In this document: positions 8,541 through 17,071 of the stretch, piece by piece
Position numbering within the stretch: position 1 is the stretch's first letter
Layout: each line of letters begins with the position of its first letter
Assembly (NCBI RefSeq): GCF_003001935.1
Contig: NZ_PVNG01000014.1
Coordinates: 62,001 to 126,000 of the forward strand
Direction of reading: 5' to 3'
Length of the DNA stretch: 64,000 nt
Origin: Nonomuraea fuscirosea
GTDB lineage: Bacteria; Actinomycetota; Actinomycetes; Streptosporangiales; Streptosporangiaceae
Notes under the pieces: model-generated
What the model was told of the DNA's origin: nothing
Database searches by the model: none
Seen by the model: only the letters and a program-made list of their open reading frames with translations
Made by a program: the position numbers and the translations under genes

Positions 8541-9462
8541 GGTCCTTCCTGTTGGCACGGGCGGCGACGGCGATCGCGCCGAGCAGCGCCAGGACGAGCA
8601 GCATCACCGACAGGGCCGCCCCGTAGCCGACGTGCGCCTGCGGGATGCTCACCCGGTAGATGTAGGTGCCGAGGAACTCGGTGCTGTAGTTGGGCCCGCC
8701 GATCGTCACCAGGTACGGCACGTCGAACGTCTTGAGCGCCCCGATCACGCCGAGCATGGCGAGGGCCACCGTCGTCCCCCTGACGCCGGGCCAGACGATG
8801 CTGACCAGGATCCGCAGGTTGCCCGCGCCGTCGGTGCGGGCCGCCTCCAGGACCTCGGGGTCGATCTGCCCCATCGCCGCGTAGTAGAGGACGAAGGTCA
8901 GGCCGGTGAACTCCCAGACGGTGATGAACATGATGACCGGCATCGCCGTGCTCGACTGGGCCAGCCACGGCTGGGCCAGGAAGCCGAGCCCGATGTGCTC
9001 CAGGGTCCAGTTGAGCTGGCCGTCGGCGGCGAACATCTGCCGGAACACCGGCGCCATCGTGGCCGGGGCGATGACGACCGGGGTGAACACGAGCACCTTG
9101 TAGACGGCGGTGAGCCTGATCTTCGAGTGCAGCACCGCCGCGAAGACGAACCCGATGAGGGTCTGCACGGTGAACGTGACCACGAAGAACAGCACCGTGT
9201 GCCAGAGGGCGAGCCAGAACACCGGGTCGGCCAGGATCTCGGTGTAGTTCTGCGCCCCCACCGGGGTCGGGGTCGGGCTCGTGCCGTCCCAGTCGAGCGT
9301 CGAGAGGTAACCGGTCTCGATGATGCAGTAGTAGATGAGGCCGACGACGAGCACGAAGGCCGGGGAGATCCACGGCAGGCCGGAGGGACGCAGGTTCTTC
9401 CTGTTCCGGCGGGCCGTGGGAGTCGTGGCGGACGGGGGACGGGTTTCGGTGATGGAGGTCAT
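8524..9462 (-). CDS. Carbohydrate ABC transporter permease (MalF/UgpA type)
   Basis: A 312-residue membrane protein with a basic N-terminal tail (TARRNRKNLR) and six membrane segments. The conserved loop VLEAARTDGAGNLRILVSIVWPG matches the EAA motif that docks with the ATPase. It partners with the MalG-type permease. No ATPase gene is present in this operon, as is usual for actinobacterial sugar importers that share one MsiK-like ATPase encoded elsewhere. ATG at 9462 has GGGAAG upstream. Confidence 0.92.
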   Translation of the reverse strand: MTSITETRPPSATTPTARRNRKNLRPSGLPWISPAFVLVVGLIYYCIIETGYLSTLDWDGTSPTPTPVGAQNYTEILADPVFWLALWHTVLFFVVTFTVQTLIGFVFAAVLHSKIRLTAVYKVLVFTPVVIAPATMAPVFRQMFAADGQLNWTLEHIGLGFLAQPWLAQSSTAMPVIMFITVWEFTGLTFVLYYAAMGQIDPEVLEAARTDGAGNLRILVSIVWPGVRGTTVALAMLGVIGALKTFDVPYLVTIGGPNYSTEFLGTYIYRVSIPQAHVGYGAALSVMLLVLALLGAIAVAARANRKDREPGV

Positions 9463-9477
9463 GAGCTTCCCGCGCGG

Positions 9478-10854
9478 CTACTTGATCTTCTCGGCGGTGC
9501 TCTGCAGGGTCTTCGCGGCCTGTTCCGGCGTGGCCTGCCCGGCGGCCACGGTGGTGGAGGCGACCCCGATCGCGGTCTGCAGGTCGGCGCTCACCGTCGC
9601 CAGCCGGGGTTCGCTCGACTTGCCCGCGTCGGTGATCAGCTTCTCCAGTGCCGGCCGCTGCACCTCCGGGTTGACCAGCTTGACGGCGTCCCAGTTCGGC
9701 TGGGCGGTGGTCAGCGCGGGGATGTCGTTGAGGATGTCGGCCACGGCCTGCTGGCCCTCCTTCGAGGTGCCGAGCCAGGTGACGAAGGTGGTGGCGGCGG
9801 CGATGGACTTGGATCGCTTGTTCACGGCCAGCCCGAAGTCCGCGTCGCCGTAGAGGGCGCCGACGTTGCCGGTGCCGGCCACGTCGGGGAACGGGATCGG
9901 GAGCTGGGTGAACGGCTTCGGGTTGGCGACGCCGGCGCCTGAGATGGCGTTCGTGCTGCCCTCGACCGTGGAGTACTGCATGTACCAGGTGCCCATCATC
10001 ACCATGGCGTACTTGCCGGACATGAAGCCGTTGTTGGCGTCCGGGTACTGCTGCACGCCGAGCGCGCCCTCCTGCATGATCCCGTCGTCGAACAGCTTCT
10101 TCCAGATGCTCAGCGCCCGCACGATGGCCGGGTCGGTCCAGGAGACCTCGCCCTTGAGCGCCTTCTCCCACACGCCGGGCTTGACGTTGTCGGTGATCGC
10201 CTGCAGCGTGTCCTCGTTGAACGCGGGCTGGCCGGCGCCCTGCACGAAGCAGCCGACGTCGTGGGACTTGAAGGTCGCGCAGACCTTCTTCCACTCGTCG
10301 TACGTCTTCGGCGGCGTCAGCTGGTACTTGTCGAACAGGTCCTTGTTGACCCAGACCGTGCCGGCGAAGACCGAGCCGACCGACAGGCCGGCGAGCTTGC
10401 CGTCCGTGGTCAGGCTCGATACCCCGATCGGGGCCAGCTTGGACTCCCAGTCCGCTCCCAGGGCCTTCTCCACGGCGGGCTTGAGGTCGACGGCGTTGAC
10501 CCCGTAGATGCCGACCGCGCCGTTGGCCGCTCCCGGCGCGACGGCGAAGACGTCGGGGCCGACGGTCGAGGCCAGCGCGGGCCGGATGGCGGCGTCGTAG
10601 CCGTCGATGGTCAGCTTCTTGAAGGTGACCTTGATCTTCGGATACGCCTTGTTGAACGCCTTGATGTACGTTTCGGCGGGCGCGGCGTCGGGCGTCCACC
10701 CCCACCAGGTGATCTCGCCCGAGTCGGCCGCGCCCTTGTCCGCGGTCTCGGTCGAAACTCCGCCCGCGCACCCGGCGAGCGCCAGCCCGGTGGCCACGAA
10801 CAGGGCCGCGGTTCTGCGGAGGCGGCGATTCCTGGGTCGAGGGGATCCCAGCAT
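9478..10854 (-). CDS. Extracellular sugar-binding lipoprotein of ABC importer
   Basis: A 458-residue family 1 solute-binding protein. The N-terminus is a lipoprotein signal: a basic stretch, hydrophobic core ALFVATGLALAGC, with the lipobox cysteine in LAGC. The mature part begins near GEITWWGWTPDA, the usual first strand of these proteins, and contains GKYAMVMMGTWYM, a typical ligand-cleft segment. It should bind the oligosaccharide handled by the downstream permeases and GH5 enzyme. ATG at 10854 is preceded by AAGGAGA. The promoter region is shared with the divergent LacI regulator and carries several AGTTTCG motifs. Confidence 0.93.
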   Translation of the reverse strand: MLGSPRPRNRRLRRTAALFVATGLALAGCAGGVSTETADKGAADSGEITWWGWTPDAAPAETYIKAFNKAYPKIKVTFKKLTIDGYDAAIRPALASTVGPDVFAVAPGAANGAVGIYGVNAVDLKPAVEKALGADWESKLAPIGVSSLTTDGKLAGLSVGSVFAGTVWVNKDLFDKYQLTPPKTYDEWKKVCATFKSHDVGCFVQGAGQPAFNEDTLQAITDNVKPGVWEKALKGEVSWTDPAIVRALSIWKKLFDDGIMQEGALGVQQYPDANNGFMSGKYAMVMMGTWYMQYSTVEGSTNAISGAGVANPKPFTQLPIPFPDVAGTGNVGALYGDADFGLAVNKRSKSIAAATTFVTWLGTSKEGQQAVADILNDIPALTTAQPNWDAVKLVNPEVQRPALEKLITDAGKSSEPRLATVSADLQTAIGVASTTVAAGQATPEQAAKTLQSTAEKIK

Positions 10855-10990
10855 GTGATCTCTCCTTGCACGTGATGGCACGTACGGGTCGTTTCGACGC
10901 CGGGCCACCCGCCGGGAAACGACGCGGGTCGGGCTCGGGCTCGGGGGAGACAGAGCGGCCGGACGACGAGGCCGGGGGCTCTGCGGTATC

Positions 10991-11004
10991 AGAAAGTTTC
11001 GAAA
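10991..11004. promoter_or_regulatory. AGTTTCGA-type operator candidate
   Basis: Reads AGAAAGTTTCGAAA, containing the near-palindrome GAAAGTTTC. It lies 137 bases upstream of the binding-protein start codon and matches the motif seen before other units of this island. Confidence 0.5.
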
Positions 11005-11070
11005 AAGGGTCTGTGCTCGTGAGCAGCGAAACACCGGACGACGTACAGTGTCAAGAACCTCACTCGAATT

Positions 11071-11092
11071 CGTTTCCGAGAAGTTTCGAAGA
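11071..11092. promoter_or_regulatory. Double AGTTTCGA-type operator candidate
   Basis: Two half-elements, TTTCC at 11073 and TTTCG at 11084, are 11 bases apart. The sequence is almost identical to the double site at 21140-21159: both contain GAGAAGTTTCGA preceded by GTTTC(C/G). Confidence 0.55.
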
Positions 11093-11244
11093 ACGCACGG
11101 CCGCAGACGCTCGTTTCGGCGAGCTGGCGACGGACGTACAGGGCGGCGCTGCTGCGAAGAGATCCGGCGATCATCCGCTCCACCTGGGATTATTCACGCT
11201 TTCGCCAGACCGTCGGCGCTGTCGGCGGCGATGCTACGGTGGAA

Positions 11245-11265
11245 GAAAGTTTCCGAATCTTCGAG
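11245..11265. promoter_or_regulatory. AGTTTCGA-type operator candidate next to the LacI start
   Basis: GAAAGTTTCCGAATCTTCGA lies immediately upstream of the LacI-type gene start, where it could mediate autoregulation. One half is TTTCC rather than TTTCG. Confidence 0.45.
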
Positions 11266-11287
11266 CCTGAGAATGATGAGAGGTGTC

Positions 11288-12397
11288 GTGGCGACCGAGC
11301 ACGAGGACACCGGCGCGCGGAGGCAGGCGCGGCACGTGACGCGGCGCGGCGGCGGCGACCGGGTCACGATCGCGATGGTCGCCCGCGCGGCGGGCGTGTC
11401 CGTGCCGACCGTGAGCAAGGTGCTCAACGGGCGTGACGCGGTCGGCCCGCGGACCCGGCGCCGGGTGGAGGACGCCCTGGCCGCGACCGGCTACCGGCGC
11501 CGCGGCAGGTCGGAGCCCGGCCGGGCCGGGCTGGTGGACTTCGTGATCACCGAACTCGACACCGCGTGGGCCTGTGAGCTGCTGCGCGGCGCCGAGCACG
11601 AGGCGTACCGGCTGGGCGCCCGCCTGGTCCTGACCGTCACCCACGACCGTCAGGCCCACCCGCGCGAGTGGTTCAGGAGCCTCGCCTCGCGGCGCACCGA
11701 CGGCGTGGTCCTCGTGCTGTCCAGCCGCACCCGCCTGATCGCCGCCGAGCGGCTGCGCTCGATCGACGCGCCGGTCGTCGTGATCGACCAGATGGGCGGC
11801 TACGAGCACGACGTTCCGGCGATCGGGGCCACCAACTGGGCGGGCGGCTTCGCGGCCACCGAGCACCTGACCGGCCTCGGGCACCGGCGGATCGGCATGA
11901 TCACCGGCCCCGACGACGTGCCGTGCGGCCTGGAACGTCTCGACGGCTACCGCGCCGCGCTCGGCCGGGCCGGGCTGTCGCCCGACGAGGACCTGGTGCG
12001 GCGGGGCGACTTCTACGCCGGGGGCGGCCGCCGCGGCGCGGCCGAGCTGCTCGACCTGCCCGATCCGCCCACCGCCGTCTTCGCCGGGTCCGACCAGCAG
12101 GCGATGGGCGTGTACGACGAGGCCCGCGCCAGAGGTCTGCGCATCCCCGCCGACCTCAGCGTGGTCGGGTTCGACGACGTCGACATGTGCGAGTGGGTGA
12201 CGCCGCGGCTGACCACGGTCAGGCAGCCGCTGGCCGAGATGGCCGTGCTGGCCGTGCGCGACGTGCTGGAGCGCGCGCACGCGCCGGGCGAGCCGCCGCC
12301 GCGTCTTGAGCTGTCCACCCGGCTGGTGGTGCGGGAGAGCACCGCGCCGTGGCGACCACCGCCGGCGCGCGCACGGGCCGCACGCCGGCGAAGGTAG
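11288..12397 (+). CDS. LacI-family transcriptional regulator
   Basis: About 369 residues. The helix-turn-helix reads VTIAMVARAAGVSVPTVSKVLNG, the classic LacI motif including the hinge region entered through GYRRRG. The rest is a periplasmic-binding-like sensor domain with NWAGGFAATEHLTGLGHRRIGMITGP and SVVGFDDVDMCEW, which in this family binds a sugar effector. Start is uncertain: GTG at 11288 has GAGAGG four bases upstream; tandem ATGs at 11273 and 11276 in the same frame lack a good site. It is divergent from the importer operon and probably controls it together with itself. Confidence 0.92.
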   Translation: MATEHEDTGARRQARHVTRRGGGDRVTIAMVARAAGVSVPTVSKVLNGRDAVGPRTRRRVEDALAATGYRRRGRSEPGRAGLVDFVITELDTAWACELLRGAEHEAYRLGARLVLTVTHDRQAHPREWFRSLASRRTDGVVLVLSSRTRLIAAERLRSIDAPVVVIDQMGGYEHDVPAIGATNWAGGFAATEHLTGLGHRRIGMITGPDDVPCGLERLDGYRAALGRAGLSPDEDLVRRGDFYAGGGRRGAAELLDLPDPPTAVFAGSDQQAMGVYDEARARGLRIPADLSVVGFDDVDMCEWVTPRLTTVRQPLAEMAVLAVRDVLERAHAPGEPPPRLELSTRLVVRESTAPWRPPPARARAARRRR

Positions 12398-12471
12398 GCA
12401 GGTCAGGGGCTTGCGGGATGCGGGTCAGGGGCTCTCGGGGGCCCGATGTGCTCGGGGCAAGGGCTCGCGGG

Positions 12472-13344
12472 TCAGGGCTGGGGGACGCCGAGGGCTTCGC
12501 GCCAGGTGTGGCGGGGTTCGTAGCCCAGCTCTTCGCGCGCCTTCGCGCTGCTCAGCAGGCTCTCGTACCCCTCCAGGGGACGGCGCGCCGGCACGCCCGG
12601 GAACATCGACTCGGCCAGCTCGGCCGAGGGCCGGTCCATGAGCGTGTCACGCGCGGCGATCACGTACGCGGGCGCGCCCGTGACCTCGGCGGACAGCGCC
12701 AGGCGGCAGGCCAGCGCGGCGTCGCGGACGTCCACGTAGCTCCACAGGTTGAACGCCCGCGCCAGCGGGTCCTCCCAGCAGGACGGGAGCTTGCGGTAGT
12801 CGGCGGCGTCGTGCACGTTCGACAGCCGCAGGCCGACGATCGGGATGCCGGACCACGCCGAGACGTGCTCGGCCAGCGTCTCGCCGATGACCTTCGACAG
12901 CGCGTACGCCGAGTGCGGATGCGGGTAGTGCGCCTCGTCCACGGGCAGGTAGCGCGGCGGGGCCTGCGGCCCGAACGGGAATCCGAGCGTGGTCTCGCTC
13001 GACGTCCACACCACCCTGCGCAGGCCGAGCTTGGCCGCGGCCAGGAAGACGTTGCTGTTCATGGCCGTGTTGTCGGTGAACGTGCGGGCCTCGGGGGCGA
13101 AGCCGGGCGCGGGGATGGCGGCGAGGTGGACGACGGCGTCCATGCCGGTCAGCGCGTCGACGGTGTCGCCGTAGTCCGTCAGGTCGGCGCGCATCAGCGA
13201 GGTGCCCAGCTCCTCGTAGAAGGGGCCGCGGTCGCCGGGCGCGCCGGTCACGTCGACGGCGCGGACGTCGTGCCCGTGGGCGAGCAGATCCTGGACCACG
13301 GCGCGCCCTGCTTTGCCGTTCGCCCCTGTCACCGCGATGTTCAC
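12472..13344 (-). CDS. NAD(P)-dependent epimerase/dehydratase-fold oxidoreductase
   Basis: A 290-residue extended-SDR protein. It begins with a Rossmann motif TGANGKAG and has DVTGAPGD after the second strand, VVHLAAIPAP, a Ser in TSSETT and the catalytic YALSK. The size and early motifs resemble uronate dehydrogenases and UDP-sugar 4-epimerases; I cannot separate these by eye. Start is GTG at 13344, with GCGAGG upstream. A much longer open frame continues upstream on this strand only because it shadows the divergent plus-strand genes. It faces the convergent LacI gene and is divergent from a second epimerase-fold gene. Confidence 0.85.
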   Translation of the reverse strand: MNIAVTGANGKAGRAVVQDLLAHGHDVRAVDVTGAPGDRGPFYEELGTSLMRADLTDYGDTVDALTGMDAVVHLAAIPAPGFAPEARTFTDNTAMNSNVFLAAAKLGLRRVVWTSSETTLGFPFGPQAPPRYLPVDEAHYPHPHSAYALSKVIGETLAEHVSAWSGIPIVGLRLSNVHDAADYRKLPSCWEDPLARAFNLWSYVDVRDAALACRLALSAEVTGAPAYVIAARDTLMDRPSAELAESMFPGVPARRPLEGYESLLSSAKAREELGYEPRHTWREALGVPQP

Positions 13345-13515
13345 GGCCGGCCTCGCTTTCCCGATGGTGTCGATGGCTGCGGGTGAGTCGTCGATGCAGT
13401 GTCGCAGACCCGGACACTTCATCGAAACTCCCCACCCCGGGTTCGGTCCCCGCCGGAAGCGCTCTGACCGGCGGAGACACGGCTGGAGCCGGGGAATCTC
13501 GATGGGCCGGGTCCC

Positions 13516-13545
13516 TTGACGTGCTTCGACATCCGGCTCTACGTT
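13516..13545 (+). promoter_or_regulatory. Sigma-70 type promoter of the 13648 operon
   Basis: TTGACG at 13516-13521 and TACGTT at 13540-13545 with an 18-base spacer. Transcription would begin near 13552, just before the triple TTTCG array, so a bound regulator there would block elongation or clearance. Confidence 0.5.
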
Positions 13546-13558
13546 GTGAATGAGCTGT

Positions 13559-13593
13559 AGAAGTTTCGGAGACATTTTCGAAATGTTTCGACG
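13559..13593. promoter_or_regulatory. Triple TTTCG operator array
   Basis: TTTCG occurs at 13564, 13576 and 13586, spaced 12 and 10 bases. The middle copy sits in the palindrome CATTTTCGAAATG. The left part, AGTTTCGGAGA, is identical to the site at 21140, supporting a common regulator. Confidence 0.55.
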
Positions 13594-13647
13594 CGATTCG
13601 GATCCCGATCCGGGCGCGTCAGGACCCACAGATTCCGGAGACTCGTA

Positions 13648-14667
13648 GTGAAGGTTCTCTACATCGGCGGCACCGGCACGATCAGCTCGTCCTGCGTGGC
13701 CGAGTCGGTACGCCAGGGCATGGACGTGCACGTGCTGAACCGCGGCCGCACCGCCGGTGTCCGGCCGCTGCCCGACGGCGTCACCACCGTCACCGGCGAC
13801 GTCCACGACCCGGAGTCGATGCGCGCCGCCCTCGGCGGTTCCTCGTACGACGTCGTGATCAACTTCCTCAGCTACGGCGCCGAGGACGCGGCGGCCTGGG
13901 TGGACCTGCTGGCGGGCCGGATCGGCCAGTACATCCACATCAGCACCGCCTCGATGTACCACAAGCCGGTGCGGAAGGTGCCGTTCGTCGAGTCGACCAC
14001 CCGGTACAACCCCTACTCGGCCTACTCCCAGGACAAGATCGCCGCCGAGGACGTCCTGCGGCGCGCGTACGAGGAGCGCGGCTTCCCCGTCACCATCGTG
14101 CGGCCCTCGCACACCTATGACGACGCCCGCCCGCCGCTGCCCGGCGACTGGACGGCCTGGGACCGGATCGTGCGCGGCGACGAGCTGGTCGTGCCCGGCG
14201 ACGGCACCAGCCTGTGGACGCTGACGCACGCGTCGGACTTCGCCGTGGGCCTGGTCGGCCTGGCCGGGAACTGGCCGGCGATCGGCGAGGACTTCCACAT
14301 CACCTCCGACGAGGTGCTCACCTGGAACGAGATCTACGACGTCATCGCGAAGACGGCGGGGACCGAGGCGCGGCTGCTGCACCTGCCTTCGGAGTTCCTG
14401 CCGATCGTGGCTCCCGACTGGTTCTGGTCCAGCCTGATCGTCGGCGACCTGTCGCACAGCGCGGTGTTCGACAACAGCAAGATCAAGCGGTTCGTCCCGG
14501 CGTTCCGGCCGGTGATCACCTGGCCGGCCGGCGCCAGGCGGCTGCTGGAGTGGCGGGCCGGGCACGCCGAGCAGGCCCGTCCCGACGCCGGGACGGACGC
14601 GCTGCTGGGCCGCCTCGTCGAAGGACACCAGGCCGCGGTGTCCGCGGTGCGCAAGCTGGCGCCGTGA
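13648..14667 (+). CDS. NAD-dependent epimerase/dehydratase family protein
   Basis: A 339-residue protein with an N-terminal Rossmann fold: YIGGTGTISSSC, then VVINFLSYGAED, and SAYSQDKIAAED, which supplies the Tyr and Lys of the catalytic pair (YSQDK). Such proteins act on nucleotide sugars or free sugar derivatives. GTG at 13648 is chosen because GGAG lies at 13637-13640. The next gene, a GH3 glycosidase, starts 30 bases after the stop, so the two are co-transcribed behind the 13516 promoter. Confidence 0.87.
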   Translation: MKVLYIGGTGTISSSCVAESVRQGMDVHVLNRGRTAGVRPLPDGVTTVTGDVHDPESMRAALGGSSYDVVINFLSYGAEDAAAWVDLLAGRIGQYIHISTASMYHKPVRKVPFVESTTRYNPYSAYSQDKIAAEDVLRRAYEERGFPVTIVRPSHTYDDARPPLPGDWTAWDRIVRGDELVVPGDGTSLWTLTHASDFAVGLVGLAGNWPAIGEDFHITSDEVLTWNEIYDVIAKTAGTEARLLHLPSEFLPIVAPDWFWSSLIVGDLSHSAVFDNSKIKRFVPAFRPVITWPAGARRLLEWRAGHAEQARPDAGTDALLGRLVEGHQAAVSAVRKLAP

Positions 14668-14697
14668 CCCGGCGTACCGGAGAGGAATCGATCTGAC

Positions 14698-17019
14698 ATG
14701 GCAGGTGACCGCACCTCCCGCGAGGAGATCGTCGAGAGCCTGATCGCCCGGATGAGCCTGGCCGAGAAGGTCGCACAGCTCTACGGCGTCTGGGTGGGCA
14801 TCGACGGCGCCGACGGCGAGATGGCTCCGCACCAGCACGAGTTCGCCGAGCTGCACACCGCGTGGGACGACCTGATCCGCGACGGCCTCGGCCAGATCAC
14901 CCGGCCGTTCGGCACCACGCCCGTCGGCGTGCGCCAGGGCGCGGCCACGCTGGCGAAGACGCAGCGCTCGATCATGGCGGCCGGGCGGTGGGGGATCCCC
15001 GCCCTGGTGCACGAGGAGACCCTGACCGGGCTGGCCGCGTGGCGGGCCGCCGTCTATCCGTCCCCGCTGTGCTGGGGCGCGAGCTTCGATCCCGGGCTGG
15101 TCGAGCGGATGGGCGCGCAGATCGGCGCCGCCATGCGCCGGCTCGGCGTGCACCAGGGGCTGGCCCCGGTCATGGACGTCGCCCGCGACCTGCGCTGGGG
15201 GCGGGTCGAGGAGACCATCGGCGAGGATCCGCTCCTGGTGGGCACGATCGGCAGCGCCTACGTCCGCGGCATGCGGTCGGTGGGCGTGCTGGCCACGCTC
15301 AAGCACTTCGTCGGCTACTCGGCGTCGAAGGGCGGCCGCAACCTGGCCCCGGTGTCGGCCGGCCGGCGCGAGATCGCCGACGTGCTGCTGCCGCCGTTCG
15401 AGATGGCGCTGCGCGCGGGCGCCGACTCGGTGATGAACTCCTACGCGGACGTGGACGGGATGCCGGTCGCGGCCGATCCCGCGCTGCTCACCGACCTGCT
15501 CCGCGACACCTACGGCTTCACCGGCACGGTCGTGGCGGACTACTTCTCGATCGCCTTCCTGCAGACCCTGCACAACGTGGCGGGCTCCCCCGGTGAGGCG
15601 GCCGGGCTGGCGCTCGCCGCCGGGATCGACGTCGAGCTGCCCACCGTGCACTGCTACGGCCCGCCCCTCATCGAGGCGGTCGAACGCGGAGAGGTGGACG
15701 TCGCCCTGGTCGATCGTGCCCTGCGCCGGGTGCTGGAGCAGAAGGCCCGGCTCGGCCTGCTGGACGAGGACTGGACGCCGGAACCGGAGGTGCTCGACGC
15801 CGAGGGGGACGCCGAGCTGGACGAGACGGGCGACGTCGTGCTGGACGACGCGGAGGCGCGGGCCCTGGCCGGGGAGCTGGCCCGCCGCTCCGTCGTGTTG
15901 CTGCGCAACACCGGGACGTTGCCGCTGGCGCCGGGCCTGCGGCTGGCCGTCGTCGGGCCGCGCGCCGACACCCCGCAGGCCATGATGGGCTGCTACTCGT
16001 TCCCGATGCACGTCGGCGTGCACCACCCGGACGTCGGTCTCGGCATCGAGGTGCCGACGCTGGTCGAGGCGCTGCGTGGCGACGCGGCCGGCTACGACGT
16101 CCGCTACGAGCAAGGATGTCCGGTGGTCGGCGGGGACGACGCCGGGATCGCCGCCGCGGCCGGGCTGGCGGCGGACGCCGACGTCTGCGTGGCCGTCCTC
16201 GGCGACCAGGCGGGGCTGTTCGGCGGCGGCACCTCGGGCGAGGGCTGCGACGCCACCAGCCTGCGCCTTCCCGGCCGGCAGGAGGAGCTGCTGGAGGCCG
16301 TCCTCGCCACCGGCACGCCGGTGGTGCTGGTGCTGCTGGTCGGGCGGCCGTACGAGCTGGAGCGGCAGGTGGACCGGCTGGCGGCCGTGGTGTGCGGGTT
16401 CTTCCCCGGCGAGGAGGGCGCGCACGCCCTGGCCGACGTGCTGTCCGGGCGGAGCGACCCGATGGGGCGGCTGCCGGTGAGCTTCCCCGGCTCCGGCGGC
16501 AACCAGCCGGCCACGTACCTGTCCGCGCCGCTGGCCCGGCGCAGCAAGGTGAGCACCGTGGACCCGACGCCGCTGTTCGCCTTCGGCCACGGGCTCTCCT
16601 ACACGCCGGTCGAGTGGACGGGCGTCGCCGCGGACCCGTCGGGGACGTGGGCCACGGACGGCACCTTCGACGTGCGCGTCACGCTGCGCAACGGCGCGGC
16701 CGGCCCGGTGTCGGAGGTCGTCCAGGTGTACCTGCACGACCCGGTCGCCGAGGTGGCCAGGCCCGTGCAGGCGCTGCTCGCCGCGCCCCGGGTGGACCTG
16801 GCGCCCGGGGAGACGCGTGAGGTGACGATCACCCTGCACGCCGACCAGACCTCCTATACCGGGGCGTCAGGACGGCGGCAGGTGGATCCGGGCGCGGTCG
16901 AACTGCGGGTGGGGGCGTCCAGCGCCGACATCCGCGAGACCATCCCCGTCACGATGACCGGCCCGCGCCGGCACGTCGGCTTCGACCGGGTGATGGAGGC
17001 GACGGTCGGTCAGGACTGA
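14698..17019 (+). CDS. Glycoside hydrolase family 3 beta-glycosidase
   Basis: A 773-residue three-domain GH3 enzyme without a signal peptide. The TIM-barrel domain has FGTTPVGVRQGA, KHFVGYSASKGGRN and the nucleophile Asp281 in VVADYFS. The alpha/beta sandwich domain carries GTSGEGCDATSLRLPG, which should place the acid/base. A fibronectin-III-like domain ends the protein (EVVQVYLHDPVAEVARPVQ). The form is typical of bacterial beta-glucosidases and beta-xylosidases. It would act on imported oligosaccharides in the cytoplasm. ATG at 14698 has AGAGGAA upstream. A strong hairpin follows the stop. Confidence 0.93.
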   Translation: MAGDRTSREEIVESLIARMSLAEKVAQLYGVWVGIDGADGEMAPHQHEFAELHTAWDDLIRDGLGQITRPFGTTPVGVRQGAATLAKTQRSIMAAGRWGIPALVHEETLTGLAAWRAAVYPSPLCWGASFDPGLVERMGAQIGAAMRRLGVHQGLAPVMDVARDLRWGRVEETIGEDPLLVGTIGSAYVRGMRSVGVLATLKHFVGYSASKGGRNLAPVSAGRREIADVLLPPFEMALRAGADSVMNSYADVDGMPVAADPALLTDLLRDTYGFTGTVVADYFSIAFLQTLHNVAGSPGEAAGLALAAGIDVELPTVHCYGPPLIEAVERGEVDVALVDRALRRVLEQKARLGLLDEDWTPEPEVLDAEGDAELDETGDVVLDDAEARALAGELARRSVVLLRNTGTLPLAPGLRLAVVGPRADTPQAMMGCYSFPMHVGVHHPDVGLGIEVPTLVEALRGDAAGYDVRYEQGCPVVGGDDAGIAAAAGLAADADVCVAVLGDQAGLFGGGTSGEGCDATSLRLPGRQEELLEAVLATGTPVVLVLLVGRPYELERQVDRLAAVVCGFFPGEEGAHALADVLSGRSDPMGRLPVSFPGSGGNQPATYLSAPLARRSKVSTVDPTPLFAFGHGLSYTPVEWTGVAADPSGTWATDGTFDVRVTLRNGAAGPVSEVVQVYLHDPVAEVARPVQALLAAPRVDLAPGETREVTITLHADQTSYTGASGRRQVDPGAVELRVGASSADIRETIPVTMTGPRRHVGFDRVMEATVGQD

Positions 17020-17021
17020 GA

Positions 17022-17071
17022 ACACGGTGTACGGCCGGCGTCCCCGCACGGGGCGCCGGCCGTACGCGTGT
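17022..17071. terminator. Bidirectional hairpin terminator between convergent genes
   Basis: A long inverted repeat: GTACGGCCGGCG at 17029-17040 pairs with CGCCGGCCGTAC at 17054-17065, extended by CCCC/GGGG around a four-base loop and by outer ACACG/CGTGT arms. It lies exactly between the GH3 stop and the stop of the opposing oxidoreductase, so it can serve both strands. No T-tract is present. Confidence 0.8.

Larger units (their letters stand above)
10855..11287. promoter_or_regulatory. Divergent control region between importer operon and LacI gene
   Basis: About 430 bases without a convincing gene. AT-richer than the surroundings, it holds TTTCG-type elements at 10991-11004, 11071-11092 and 11245-11265, plus weaker CGTTTCG copies near 10890 and 11112. 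A TTGACA box reads on the minus strand at 11049-11054, but no clear -10 partner could be assigned. Confidence 0.6.
13345..13647. promoter_or_regulatory. Divergent control region between two epimerase-fold genes
   Basis: About 300 bases. It carries a promoter toward the plus strand at 13516-13545, a triple TTTCG array at 13559-13593, and a single ATCGAAACTC element at 13431-13440 nearer the minus-strand gene. No coding content is seen. Confidence 0.6.

Noticed and set aside
12398..12471. GGTCAGGGGCT repeats between the LacI gene and the convergent epimerase-fold gene
   Set aside because: Short, imperfect and in G-rich sequence; no clear hairpin or function could be supported.
13345..16839. 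Very long minus-strand open frame (about 1455 codons) through the GH3 region
   Set aside because: Only its last 290 codons, ending at 12472, read as a real protein. The rest is Arg/Gly/His-rich text antisense to the epimerase and GH3 genes, typical of high-GC shadow frames.
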